Assembly: GCA_029859385.1 (NCBI GenBank)
Contig: JAOUDF010000096.1
Span: 1-9,538, forward strand
Source of the DNA: Nitrospirota bacterium
Lineage (GTDB): Bacteria; Nitrospirota; JAOUDF01
Reading direction: 5' to 3'
DNA length: 9,538 nt
In this document: positions 1-6,871 of the stretch, piece after piece
Layout of the letters: the number at the start of each line of letters is the position of its first letter
Position numbering within the stretch: the stretch's first letter is position 1
Made by a program: the position numbers and the translations under genes
Notes under the pieces: generated by a model
Databases searched by the model: none
What the model saw: the letters and a program-made list of their open reading frames with translations, nothing else
Told to the model about the DNA's origin: nothing

Positions 1-595
1 TGGCTGACAGCTTCTTCACCGCGAGCCCCTTGTCATTTCTCCCCAGCAGATGAAAGAACCGCCCGCCCCTGGTGATGCTTACCCCCATCTCAGACGCCGA
101 CTGCCACAACACCGACATATCGGGATGTACTCCCTCTATTACAAAGGGTTCGTCAAACTCCCGACACCGGGCCAGTTCTGCTTCATGAGGAGGAAGATTC
201 GTATAGCGGCATACTTCTTCGAGTGACATATCCCCCATTCCCTTGATCGGATACCCGGTTTCCCGACGAATATCTTCGAGCATCGTGCGCAGTCTGTTAT
301 AGGGTATTCCCAGCTCAACGACATCGTATCCGTCCCTGGAAACGGTTGTTTTGAGCGGATGGCTAAAATACCCGACAGGAATGAAGATACCGCCCCCATT
401 TTCAACAATAAAAGGATCGCGACAGCCTATTTTGTCACGGTAAAGCTCAATTTCCGTGCGGGTCTTGCTTGAACAGAGGACAAGGGGAATATCTCGATCA
501 TGGAGTATCTTCGCCGCCTCTATCGACTGCTCCATGGAGTAGGTATTAAAATCGACCAGCGTCCCGTCGATGTCTGAGAAAACAACGTACTTCAT
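1..595 (-). CDS. mpgP: Mannosyl-3-phosphoglycerate phosphatase family HAD hydrolase, probable glucosyl-3-phosphoglycerate phosphatase (3' end cut off)
   Basis: This frame is open from an ATG at 593-595 to the left edge, giving 198 codons; the C-terminus lies outside the window. It is a HAD-IIB phosphatase: motif I SDIDGT at residues 7-12 (nucleophile D8, acid D10), motif II around S42-S43 in CSSKTRTE, and the family hallmarks VENGGGIF (64-71), GDMSLEEV (121-128), REFDEPF (145-151) and TRGGRFFHLLG (175-185). The missing part should hold motif IV (GDxxxD). Known family members remove the 3-phosphate from mannosyl- or glucosyl-3-phosphoglycerate in the cytoplasm. The gpgS-like gene at 3436-4647 and the lack of any MpgS here suggest that the substrate is glucosyl-3-phosphoglycerate, i.e. 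GpgP; this is inference. The start is preceded by an AGGGA-type ribosome site 7 bases away. It follows the antiporter gene by 82 bp and may be co-transcribed with it. Confidence 0.85.
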   Translation of the reverse strand, partial: MKYVVFSDIDGTLVDFNTYSMEQSIEAAKILHDRDIPLVLCSSKTRTEIELYRDKIGCRDPFIVENGGGIFIPVGYFSHPLKTTVSRDGYDVVELGIPYNRLRTMLEDIRRETGYPIKGMGDMSLEEVCRYTNLPPHEAELARCREFDEPFVIEGVHPDMSVLWQSASEMGVSITRGGRFFHLLGRNDKGLAVKKLSA

Positions 596-611
596 TATCA
601 ATCCCTGCAAG

Positions 612-647
612 AGAAGAAAGTCGGTACATCACCGCTGATTTTCTTCT
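612..647 (-). other. Stem-loop in the leader of the phosphatase gene
   Basis: Bases 612-619 and 640-647 are perfectly complementary (8 bp, AGAAGAAA against TTTCTTCT). Inside them a second 4-bp stem (622-625 with 631-634) closes a 5-base loop. The structure sits between the antiporter stop (678) and the phosphatase start (595) and ends about 16 bases before that start, just upstream of the ribosome site. It has no terminal U-run of the classical terminator kind. It could be a leader or intercistronic element; the outer stem is low-complexity (A/G against T/C), so chance pairing is possible. Confidence 0.35.
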
Positions 648-677
648 ATAACAATACCACAAAAAGCCGCGAATAAA

Positions 678-1913
678 TCATTCAATCGTCAGGCCAAGCC
701 TTCTTGCCACAAATTCAGTGGTCGTTGCCTGGATGAGCATGGTTGCAAGGATGGCCACAAAAACGACACTGCTTATAATCTGCGCCTGGGGGACCCCCTG
801 ACTGAGAAGAAGCCCCACAAGGGCAGCCGGCATGGCTCCTGTCTCGCGCACCCAGAACATGAAGGCCATTTCCTTTAACTTCCATCCGGCTCGCCGGTCG
901 AACGGGAGGCAGCTCAACACCGATACAGGACGCGCTACCAGCATGAAGACGGCGACAATGATAATGCTTGGCCACAGATAGCGGCCCATTATCTCAAAAT
1001 TCAGCTGGCTTCCCAGCAGGATGAATATCCCGATGCGCAGAAGCAGCGATATCTCCTCGATGAAGACCTCGGTCTTGTGGTGGCACCGGTCGTCGATGTT
1101 GATACGCATGACGTCCGCATTGCCTATGGCCAGTCCGGCAAAGAACACCGCCATGAAACCACTGAACTGCATGGTTTCGGCTATCAGATAAGCTCCGGTG
1201 GCGGCGGGGATAGTCAGCACCGTCGCGAACTCGGTGAGGATGCCTGTCTTGTGGGTGGAAACGAAAAGGGAGAAAAGATAGCCGACAACCAACCCGACAA
1301 CAAGTCCCCCGAACGACATTTTGAGAAAATTAATCAGGACCGGCATGAGAGAGATTCCCGCGGACGATCCGCTCCCTGCTGCCGCCACTACAGGAATAAG
1401 GGCAAAGACCATTGCCGCGCCCGTCGCATCATTCAAGGCCGATTCGGATATTCCGGTGACGACCAGCTTGTCCTTGACTCTTACCGAGTTAAAAACAGGA
1501 ATGAGGGCAGCCGGGTCAGTGGGCGCAAGGATCATCCCCAGAAGAAGCGCCGTAGTGAACGACAAGCCCAGGGCATACTGAGCCGTCAGTCCGGTCAAGA
1601 CCGCTGAAACGGTAACGCCGACCGTTGCAAGGAGAACGAGGGAAATGGCAACCCGGCGAATGAAGACAAACTTGAGGCGAATTGCCCCGCCAAAGATGAT
1701 GTAACTCACCCCCATGACGAGAACTATGTTGTTTACGGTGGACAGGCTGGGGATCGTCACCACGCCGAGCCCTTCGGGCCCCACGATGATACCGGCGACG
1801 ATAAAAAGGATGATGTCCGGCACCCGAATGAGGACGGCTATCCGCGCGATGAAGATGCCAATAATCAGTATGACGGCAAAAAGGGCCAGGGCATGAATGG
1901 CTGCATGGGGCAT
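678..1913 (-). CDS. CPA-type sodium/proton (or potassium/proton) antiporter
   Basis: This 411-residue polytopic membrane protein has about 12 hydrophobic segments and no soluble C-terminal TrkA/RCK domain. It should exchange Na+ or K+ for H+ across the inner membrane. Family signatures are visible: an N-terminal helix pair with VPDIILFIVAGIIVGPEGLG (31-50), the discontinuous-helix motif LAPTDPAAL (129-137), the ion-site motif ESALNDATGA (157-166; N161, D162), an Arg-Pro pair at 328-329 and a late WVRETGAMPAAL motif (354-365). A cytoplasmic-looking loop at 274-287 is rich in acidic and His residues (DDRCHH). The ATG at 1911-1913 is the first good start; an in-frame stop lies only a few codons upstream. 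The ribosome site is weak. It sits 79 bp behind the oxidase-like gene and 82 bp before the phosphatase gene on the same strand. Ion selectivity cannot be read from the sequence. Confidence 0.9.
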   Translation of the reverse strand: MPHAAIHALALFAVILIIGIFIARIAVLIRVPDIILFIVAGIIVGPEGLGVVTIPSLSTVNNIVLVMGVSYIIFGGAIRLKFVFIRRVAISLVLLATVGVTVSAVLTGLTAQYALGLSFTTALLLGMILAPTDPAALIPVFNSVRVKDKLVVTGISESALNDATGAAMVFALIPVVAAAGSGSSAGISLMPVLINFLKMSFGGLVVGLVVGYLFSLFVSTHKTGILTEFATVLTIPAATGAYLIAETMQFSGFMAVFFAGLAIGNADVMRINIDDRCHHKTEVFIEEISLLLRIGIFILLGSQLNFEIMGRYLWPSIIIVAVFMLVARPVSVLSCLPFDRRAGWKLKEMAFMFWVRETGAMPAALVGLLLSQGVPQAQIISSVVFVAILATMLIQATTTEFVARRLGLTIE

Positions 1914-1938
1914 CAGGTTCTCTCATCCCGAAGGTAAA

Positions 1939-1973
1939 CGATAGAAAAACAGTGCGTTACTGTCCTTCTATCG
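1939..1973 (-). other. Strong intercistronic stem-loop, RNA-type on the minus strand
   Basis: The arms 1939-1953 and 1959-1973 form a continuous 15-bp stem with a 5-base loop (1954-1958): 8 Watson-Crick pairs, two G-U pairs (1964-1965 with 1947-1948), then 5 Watson-Crick pairs. On the plus strand the two central positions would be A opposite C and would not pair, so the structure is complete only in the RNA transcribed from the minus strand. It lies between the oxidase-like gene and the antiporter gene, and only UUU follows it, so it is at best a weak terminator. It may attenuate read-through or protect the upstream message. Confidence 0.6.
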
Positions 1974-1992
1974 GACACCGGTTCCGACTGCA

Positions 1993-2463
1993 TTAGGATT
2001 GCTGAACTTTAAAGGTCATCCAGATATTATAAAAGAAAACAGCCGATCCGGCCAGTTCTACAAGGGCAAAAATGCCGAGAAGAAGCGGCCCCGCCCAGGT
2101 AACGGGACAGTAATCCTTGCATACGAAGGTGACCGACATCCCGATGAGGCCGACGTTGGCCAGCCAGAAATGAAGCCTTGCCAGTGAGAGGCTGTGCACT
2201 ACCTGCTTGGCGGCGAACATGGTCGGGAGCATCTTGTAGGCGACGCCGAAGATCATCATCGATACCCAGCCGATAAGGTTGAGGTGGGCATGGGGGAAAA
2301 ACTGTACTGGTACAAGCCTGGTAGCCATAAGGGTACCCAGAATTGCCGAGACGAGAAAGTAGATAAGGCTTGCCTTGATGAACCGCCGGCATATAACATT
2401 GGTGGCGATGAGGTCCTGGGGGTTCGGCAGGGCAAAGCCGGTTGCACTGGGTTTTACATCCAT
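1993..2463 (-). CDS. Short heme-copper oxidase subunit I-like membrane protein
   Basis: This 156-residue protein has four predicted membrane helices at about 30-48, 62-84, 94-114 and 122-148. Its signature is FFPHAHLNLIGWVSMMIFGVAY with two histidines (H58, H60), plus further His at 90 and 98 (RLHFW). This resembles the helix pairs around the heme-ligand histidines in cytochrome oxidase subunit I/NorB-like proteins, but the protein is about a third of that size and cannot be a complete oxidase subunit. Heme binding is possible and unproven. The start at 2461-2463 is chosen because an AGGAGG site (2473-2478) lies 9 bases upstream. A TTG start at 2508 in the same frame would fall inside the -10 element of the promoter described separately. 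It heads the set that continues with the antiporter. The physiological role is unknown. Confidence 0.75.
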   Translation of the reverse strand: MDVKPSATGFALPNPQDLIATNVICRRFIKASLIYFLVSAILGTLMATRLVPVQFFPHAHLNLIGWVSMMIFGVAYKMLPTMFAAKQVVHSLSLARLHFWLANVGLIGMSVTFVCKDYCPVTWAGPLLLGIFALVELAGSAVFFYNIWMTFKVQQS

Positions 2464-2507
2464 CGTACTGATCCTCCTGTGTTTCCGCATGTCAAAAAAG
2501 AAGCGCA

Positions 2508-2536
2508 ATTGTATACACCTGACCCGCTTTCGTCAA
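2508..2536 (-). promoter_or_regulatory. Sigma70-type promoter for the oxidase-like gene and probably the antiporter
   Basis: On the minus strand TTGACG (2531-2536) is followed after exactly 17 bases by TACAAT (2508-2513); each hexamer has one mismatch to consensus. Transcription would start near 2501, giving a leader of about 38 bases with the AGGAGG ribosome site at 2473-2478. It lies in the 101-bp divergent gap shared with the plus-strand gene at 2565. Confidence 0.6.
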
Positions 2537-2564
2537 GACTATACGACAGATTGAAGAGATATTC

Positions 2565-3431
2565 ATGCCCGCACACAGCCTGAAACAAACTCTCGATGCC
2601 CTGACGGAAGAATGTCAGCTGGCTGAGCGTATCAGACGGGACCCTGTCCAGTTTCCGCGCAGGTACGATTCCCCGGCGGACGGAGAGGTTGTCGCCTTCA
2701 TAGCATCGGCGCTTGCCTACGGTAAGGTCGACCTGTTCATGGCGGTCACCAGTAAGATACTTGCCGGGCTCGGAAAACGCCCAGCCGAGTTTATCGGGAA
2801 TTTTGATCCGAAGAGGGACAAAAAGCGGTTTAGCGGCATCTACTACCGTCTGAGCACAGAGGCCGATATCGTCTGCCTGCTCTATTTACTGGGAGAGGTT
2901 TTAAAGAGGCACGGGTCTCTTAAAAAGACTTTTTCTGAAGGCTGGGCACCCGAAGAGGATACCATTGGCCAGGCCGTTTCCAGATTCACCCATACGGCGC
3001 TTGCCATCGACACGACACCGGTATACGGACGAAATACCAGGCCTCAGGGGATCACCCACCTCTTCCCTTCTCCCGATCAGGGAAGCCCCTGCAAGCGCCT
3101 TTGCATGTTCCTGCGGTGGATGGTCCGCCCCGACGATGGCGTCGACCTGGGATTGTGGCCGGAGATTCCTCCGTCAAAACTTGTTATCCCGCTTGATACC
3201 CACATCGCCCGTATAAGCCGCATGATCGGGCTTACCCGACTGAAGAACCCGTCGTGGCGGATGGCGGTGGATATCACCAACCATCTCCGGCAATTCGATC
3301 CGAACGATCCTGTAAAGTACGATTTTGCCCTGGCCCACCTGGGAATTTCCGGAGATTGCCCGACCAGAAGGGACGCCGTGAAGTGCGCACCGTGTAATCT
3401 CGCCCCGTTCTGCATTACCGTCGAAAGATAA
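2565..3431 (+). CDS. DUF2400/TIGR02757 family protein, possible HhH-GPD-like iron-sulfur protein
   Basis: This 288-residue soluble protein matches the TIGR02757 (DUF2400) pattern: RRYDSPADGEVVAFIASALAYG (32-53), the central HLFPSPDQGSPCKRLCMFLRWMVRPDDGVDLGLW stretch (165-198), PLDTHIAR (209-216) and DPNDPVKYDFALAHLGI (245-261). The family has no established function that I know of. Near the C-terminus four cysteines (265, 274, 277, 283) are spaced C-x8-C-x2-C-x5-C, close to the C-x6-C-x2-C-x5-C [4Fe-4S] site of endonuclease III. LDTH resembles the VDTH around that enzyme's catalytic Asp. A DNA-glycosylase-like fold is therefore inferred, not shown. The ATG has only a weak ribosome site. A poor promoter candidate (ATGTCA 2489-2494, 17 bases, TATACA 2512-2517) overlaps the opposite-strand promoter. 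It faces gpgS tail to tail, with 4 bp between the stops. Confidence 0.85.
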   Translation: MPAHSLKQTLDALTEECQLAERIRRDPVQFPRRYDSPADGEVVAFIASALAYGKVDLFMAVTSKILAGLGKRPAEFIGNFDPKRDKKRFSGIYYRLSTEADIVCLLYLLGEVLKRHGSLKKTFSEGWAPEEDTIGQAVSRFTHTALAIDTTPVYGRNTRPQGITHLFPSPDQGSPCKRLCMFLRWMVRPDDGVDLGLWPEIPPSKLVIPLDTHIARISRMIGLTRLKNPSWRMAVDITNHLRQFDPNDPVKYDFALAHLGISGDCPTRRDAVKCAPCNLAPFCITVER

Positions 3432-3435
3432 ATTT

Positions 3436-4647
3436 CTATACCCGGTTGTCTTCGTCAACCGCCTTCTTCAACATCTCGAAAACCCCGGGAATGGCCGAGC
3501 CTACCCGGTTCCAGTTGGGAATAAGAGGAGTGCCGAGGGGGTTCTCCGTGAAGGCTGCCGCAGCCATATGGATACCCCGGGTAAAGGCATCCACCGCCTT
3601 GGCCTCCTGGTGACGGTCAAATTCCAGCCCGTTGATGGCGGCAGTGGCCTCATATTTCATGATCGTGTCCTCGGCAAGCCGCAGATAGGTTACCTCCAGC
3701 GACCGCAGGAGACCCGCGGAGAAGACCACTCCTTCGGATGACAGGGTCCGGAAGATCGACTTGCAGATATCCACCGTCATCTTCATCAACCCCTTCTCCG
3801 GGTCTTCGGCGGAAAGGGCCTGATGCTTGTGCTCGTAGGTCTCGGCGATGTCTACCTGGCAAACCCGGCGAGGGGAGTAATTGCGATAGACCTCGGCCAG
3901 CATCCCGACCTCCAGCCCCCAGTCCCAGGGGATCCGGTTTACACGCGCCATGTCGGTAATCATGCAGAATTCCCCTGCCAGCGGATACCTGAAGCTGTCG
4001 AGAAACTGAAGGAACGCATGCCCGCCAACCAGCTTTTCCAATGCCCGCACCAGCGGGGTCACGAGGAGACGCGTCACCCGTCCGTGCATCCGGTCGGTCA
4101 CCCTGCTGTAATACCCCTTGCAGAAGACATAGTCGAGGTTGGCATTCACCACCGGATAGCAGAGCCTCGCCAGCATCTCCCTGTTGTACGTCAGGATGTC
4201 GCAGTCGTGGAGCGCGATGACGTGGGATTTTTCATTGGCAATGACATATCCGTAACCCAGCCAGGCCGACCGCCCTTTCCCGTCCGCTCCGGGATCGAGC
4301 CCGTTCCGTCGGATGGTATCGTAAAGCGCCTGGATTCGCTTCCCCTCGTTGTGAATGATCTTCACCTCGTAAGGGATGGGAGACATGAACTTCCTCACCT
4401 GCTCGAACTGTTTGTCAGAGGCCTTACCCAGAATGAGGACAATCTCCTTTACGTACCGCACCTTCGCCAGCTCTTCCACAATTTTGGGCATTGCCTTGCC
4501 CTCGAACTCGGAATGAAGCGCCGGCAGCACCAGTGCCACAGGACGCGATCGGGCGTGCTCAACCAGCTCCGATTCGAGCTTTTCCAATGAAGGCTTTCCC
4601 AGTTTGTGAAGCGTCGTGATCAATCCGGTCTGATAGAAATCGGCCAT
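3436..4647 (-). CDS. gpgS: Glucosyl-3-phosphoglycerate synthase (GpgS-like glycosyltransferase)
   Basis: This 403-residue GT-A-type glycosyltransferase should transfer glucose from an NDP-glucose to 3-phosphoglycerate, the first step to the compatible solute glucosylglycerate. Visible signatures are VALVLPALHSEFEG (37-50), HNEGKRIQALY (99-109), the metal-binding DxD motif in ALHDCDI (145-151; D148, D150), LAGEF (223-227), WDWGLEVGMLAEVY (241-254) and a histidine cluster YEHKHQ (271-276). They fit the roughly 400-residue bacterial/cyanobacterial GpgS-like group rather than the shorter actinobacterial enzyme. The different MpgS (GT55) motifs are absent. Mannose use cannot be excluded by eye. 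A full ribosome site (4653-4659) lies 5-6 bases before the ATG, 12 bp after the otsB stop. It is the last gene of the operon. The matching phosphatase is probably the gene at 1-595, in another transcription unit. Confidence 0.8.
   Translation of the reverse strand: MADFYQTGLITTLHKLGKPSLEKLESELVEHARSRPVALVLPALHSEFEGKAMPKIVEELAKVRYVKEIVLILGKASDKQFEQVRKFMSPIPYEVKIIHNEGKRIQALYDTIRRNGLDPGADGKGRSAWLGYGYVIANEKSHVIALHDCDILTYNREMLARLCYPVVNANLDYVFCKGYYSRVTDRMHGRVTRLLVTPLVRALEKLVGGHAFLQFLDSFRYPLAGEFCMITDMARVNRIPWDWGLEVGMLAEVYRNYSPRRVCQVDIAETYEHKHQALSAEDPEKGLMKMTVDICKSIFRTLSSEGVVFSAGLLRSLEVTYLRLAEDTIMKYEATAAINGLEFDRHQEAKAVDAFTRGIHMAAAAFTENPLGTPLIPNWNRVGSAIPGVFEMLKKAVDEDNRV
3443..3461. terminator. Weak candidate bidirectional hairpin at the convergent gene ends
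   Basis: CGGTTG (3443-3448) pairs with CAACCG (3456-3461) around a 7-base loop. The hairpin is 12 bases past the stop of the plus-strand gene and inside the last codons of gpgS. Neither strand has a proper T-run after it, so it is a poor intrinsic terminator. It is listed because no better one exists near the two stops. Confidence 0.25.
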
Positions 4648-4659
4648 CTTTTCCCTCCT

Positions 4660-5451
4660 TCAGCTTCGTTTCGCTTCAATTGCTGATGTCAACCAGCGAA
4701 GAAACTCTTCAACTTCTTCTTGTGTTCTCAGATAGTAATCAGCATCATCAAGATGAAGACCCACTGCCACGGAAATGCCCGTCCCGTCTATGGCCCTGAA
4801 AGCATCACAGTCGGTAAGGTCGTCTCCGGCATAGACCGGGATGCTCCCCTTGAACCTCTCTTGAGCGAGCAACCACTCGACAGCCTTCCCCTTGTCCCAG
4901 GCAACACCGGGACGTATCTCCACCACCTTCTTCCCCTCGACTATCCGCAGGGCGCCATTTTCTGCGTAGGGCCGCAGATGGTTTCTCAGCGCCTTCAAAA
5001 AGGCTTCAACATCCCCTTCGAGAAGACGGTAGTGAATGCTTGCCGTCAGCCCTTTGTCCTCAAAGACGGCGCCGGGCATCCCAAGGTCATCGACTACGCC
5101 CCGCAGCTCCGCCATGACGCATGCGATCTTATCCTGCGCGGCAACCGCCTCGGGGATCGTATAGGAAAGACCTTCCCCCTCAATCTCGAGGCCATGGTTT
5201 CCGGCATAGACAAGGCCGGGGATTCCTACCTTCTCCCGCGCATTCCCGCTTCCCCTGCCACTCACAATGGCCAGTGGTGCAACCCCAGCGAGCTGTTGCA
5301 GGATTTCTTTCATCGAAGTCGGCAATACCGCATCCTCCGGCCTGTTCACAATAGGGGCCAGCGTGCCGTCAAAGTCGAGAAATACCGACACCTGCCGCCC
5401 CGAGAGGCGTCCCGCAATTTCATCAAGGTGGCTGAAGAGGTACGGCTTCAT
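4660..5451 (-). CDS. otsB: Trehalose-6-phosphate phosphatase
   Basis: This 263-residue cytoplasmic HAD-IIB phosphatase converts trehalose 6-phosphate to trehalose, the second step of the OtsA-OtsB pathway. Motif I is FLDFDGTLAP (24-33; nucleophile D26, acid D28), motif II IVSGR (62-66), followed by the family's YAGNHGLEIEG (82-92). Motif III lies in KKVVEIRPGVAWDKGKAV (174-191) and motif IV in YAGDDLTDCDAF (207-218). All expected catalytic residues are present and the length is usual for the family. The ATG overlaps the otsA stop in an ATGA (4 bp), so translation is probably coupled. A GAGGTGGAG stretch 8 bases upstream, inside otsA, can serve as ribosome site. gpgS follows after 12 bp. Confidence 0.93.
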   Translation of the reverse strand: MKPYLFSHLDEIAGRLSGRQVSVFLDFDGTLAPIVNRPEDAVLPTSMKEILQQLAGVAPLAIVSGRGSGNAREKVGIPGLVYAGNHGLEIEGEGLSYTIPEAVAAQDKIACVMAELRGVVDDLGMPGAVFEDKGLTASIHYRLLEGDVEAFLKALRNHLRPYAENGALRIVEGKKVVEIRPGVAWDKGKAVEWLLAQERFKGSIPVYAGDDLTDCDAFRAIDGTGISVAVGLHLDDADYYLRTQEEVEEFLRWLTSAIEAKRS

Positions 5452-6860
5452 TTCAAACGCTCCACCTCGTCAAGGATGTCGCCGACCCAGCGGTAGATAT
5501 CGTGTTCCCGCAGATACGCAATGGAAGCGCGGATCATCTTCTGCTTCTCGGAGGCCGGTAGCTGAAGGGCCTGTTTTATGGCGTCGGCAAAACATTCCGT
5601 GTCATAGGGGTTGATAAGCATCGCCCCGGGGATCGCTTCCGCGGCCCCCGCAAACTCACTGAGCAGCAGAACCCCCTTTTCATCGACCTGCGAAGCAATG
5701 TACTCCTTGGCCACCAGGTTCATGCCGTCATAAATAGAGCTTACCACGGCCAGGTCCACGCCGTCGTAAATCGCGGCCAGATCGTCATGAGAAAGCTTGT
5801 AGTCGATGTATTTGATCGGCTCCCAGTCTGCTTCACCGTAGTGGGCGTTGATCTTCGCGACCAGGGCCTCTACCTTTTCCCTATAGCTCAGATACGGCTC
5901 CACCTTCCGTGTCGGCACGGCGATCTGGATGAAGGTAAACCGCCTCCGGTACCGGGGATATTTGGTGAAAAAGAGGTCGATCGCTTCGAGGCGCTTTATC
6001 AATCCCTTGGTGTATTCCAGTCGGTCAACCCCCACCCCCACATACCCGTCCTGCGGAAGCTTCAGGGTTTTCCTGAATCGTTCCCACGTCCTTCTCGCCT
6101 TGGGCGACGAGGCCGACCGGGCAAACCATTCAAAGTCGATACTGATGGGGAACGCCTTCACCCGGGTCGTGTGCCCCTTGTAGTGGACAAACCCTTCCTT
6201 GAAATCGACCCCCGCCCCCAGCTCTCGGTCGACGCAGGTCATGAAATTCTGGCAGAAGGAGTCCAGGTGAAATCCGATCAGGTCATTGGCAAGGAGCCCT
6301 TCCAGTATCTCTTTCCGTTGTGGGCATATCCTGAAGATATCATGTGGCGGCCACGGTATGTGCCAGAATTGCAGCACCACCAGTTTCCTGTTTTTCTCCT
6401 TCAGGTCGCGCGCGCAGAGGGAGAGATGGTAATCCTGCAACCAGACCACTGCAGGTTCATCGCCGGTTTCCTCCAGTACCGCCTCGGCAAAAAGGCTGTT
6501 CACCTTCTTGTAGGCCGACCAGTAGGCCCGCCGGAGAAAAACCCTGTCGAGGGTCATGTGACAGAGAGGCCAGAGAAAACGGTTGGAGTAGCCGTGGTAA
6601 TAGTTGTTCTCGTATGCTTCTTTCAACCAAATACTCTTTTGTACGTAAGCCGGGGCATCGGGGGGTACCGTTGTCTTGGTGCTGTCCCCCACAGGTGACC
6701 TCTCTCCCGAACCAGCGGCAATCCATATGCCGCCGTTTTTCTGCATAATCGGGTCGAGGGCCGAGACAAGTCCGCCGGCTGTCTTTTCCAGCTTCCCTTT
6801 TCGCCGCACATAGGGTTCTCGGTTGGAAACAATGACAAGCTTGCCGTTAAAAGGACTCAT
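5448..6860 (-). CDS. otsA: Trehalose-6-phosphate synthase (GT20)
   Basis: This 470-residue retaining glycosyltransferase makes trehalose 6-phosphate from an NDP-glucose and glucose 6-phosphate. GT20 landmarks appear in order: VSNREPY (11-17), TAGGL (27-31), GGIWIAAGSG (43-52), HGYSNRFLWPL (89-99), VWLQDYHL (139-146; D143), WHIPWPP (166-172), LIGFH (194-198), VDRLEYTKGL (278-287; R280, K285) and SIYDGMNLVAKEY (375-387; D378, E386). These match the known acceptor- and nucleotide-sugar-binding residues of E. coli OtsA, so an active enzyme is expected. The donor (UDP-, ADP- or GDP-glucose) cannot be read. The gene begins 11 bp after the treT stop with a poor ribosome site (AGTAGAAAAA before ATG), which suggests translation partly dependent on treT. 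It overlaps otsB by 4 bp. Confidence 0.95.
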   Translation of the reverse strand: MSPFNGKLVIVSNREPYVRRKGKLEKTAGGLVSALDPIMQKNGGIWIAAGSGERSPVGDSTKTTVPPDAPAYVQKSIWLKEAYENNYYHGYSNRFLWPLCHMTLDRVFLRRAYWSAYKKVNSLFAEAVLEETGDEPAVVWLQDYHLSLCARDLKEKNRKLVVLQFWHIPWPPHDIFRICPQRKEILEGLLANDLIGFHLDSFCQNFMTCVDRELGAGVDFKEGFVHYKGHTTRVKAFPISIDFEWFARSASSPKARRTWERFRKTLKLPQDGYVGVGVDRLEYTKGLIKRLEAIDLFFTKYPRYRRRFTFIQIAVPTRKVEPYLSYREKVEALVAKINAHYGEADWEPIKYIDYKLSHDDLAAIYDGVDLAVVSSIYDGMNLVAKEYIASQVDEKGVLLLSEFAGAAEAIPGAMLINPYDTECFADAIKQALQLPASEKQKMIRASIAYLREHDIYRWVGDILDEVERLK

Positions 6861-6871
6861 TTTTTCTACTG

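Noticed and set aside
1077..1607. Plus-strand open frame of 176 codons within the antiporter gene
   Set aside because: It is antisense to well-conserved antiporter motifs (LAPTDPAAL, ESALND) and its product is low-complexity Arg/Gly/His-rich without recognisable domains.
1939..1973. Operator (DNA palindrome) reading of the inverted repeat
   Set aside because: The two central positions are mismatched as an inverted repeat in DNA but form G-U pairs in the minus-strand RNA, which favours an RNA structure.
2464..2508. TTG start at 2506-2508 extending the oxidase-like protein by 15 residues
   Set aside because: The TTG lies in the -10 hexamer of the promoter, so it would precede the transcript. 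The ATG at 2461-2463 has a full AGGAGG site 9 bases upstream.
3436..4647. Mannosyl-3-phosphoglycerate synthase (GT55) or mannosylglycerate synthase for this glycosyltransferase
   Set aside because: The sequence around the DxD (HDCDI), LAGEF and WGLEVG fits the GpgS-like group, and I do not see the MpgS or one-step MGS motifs I recall.
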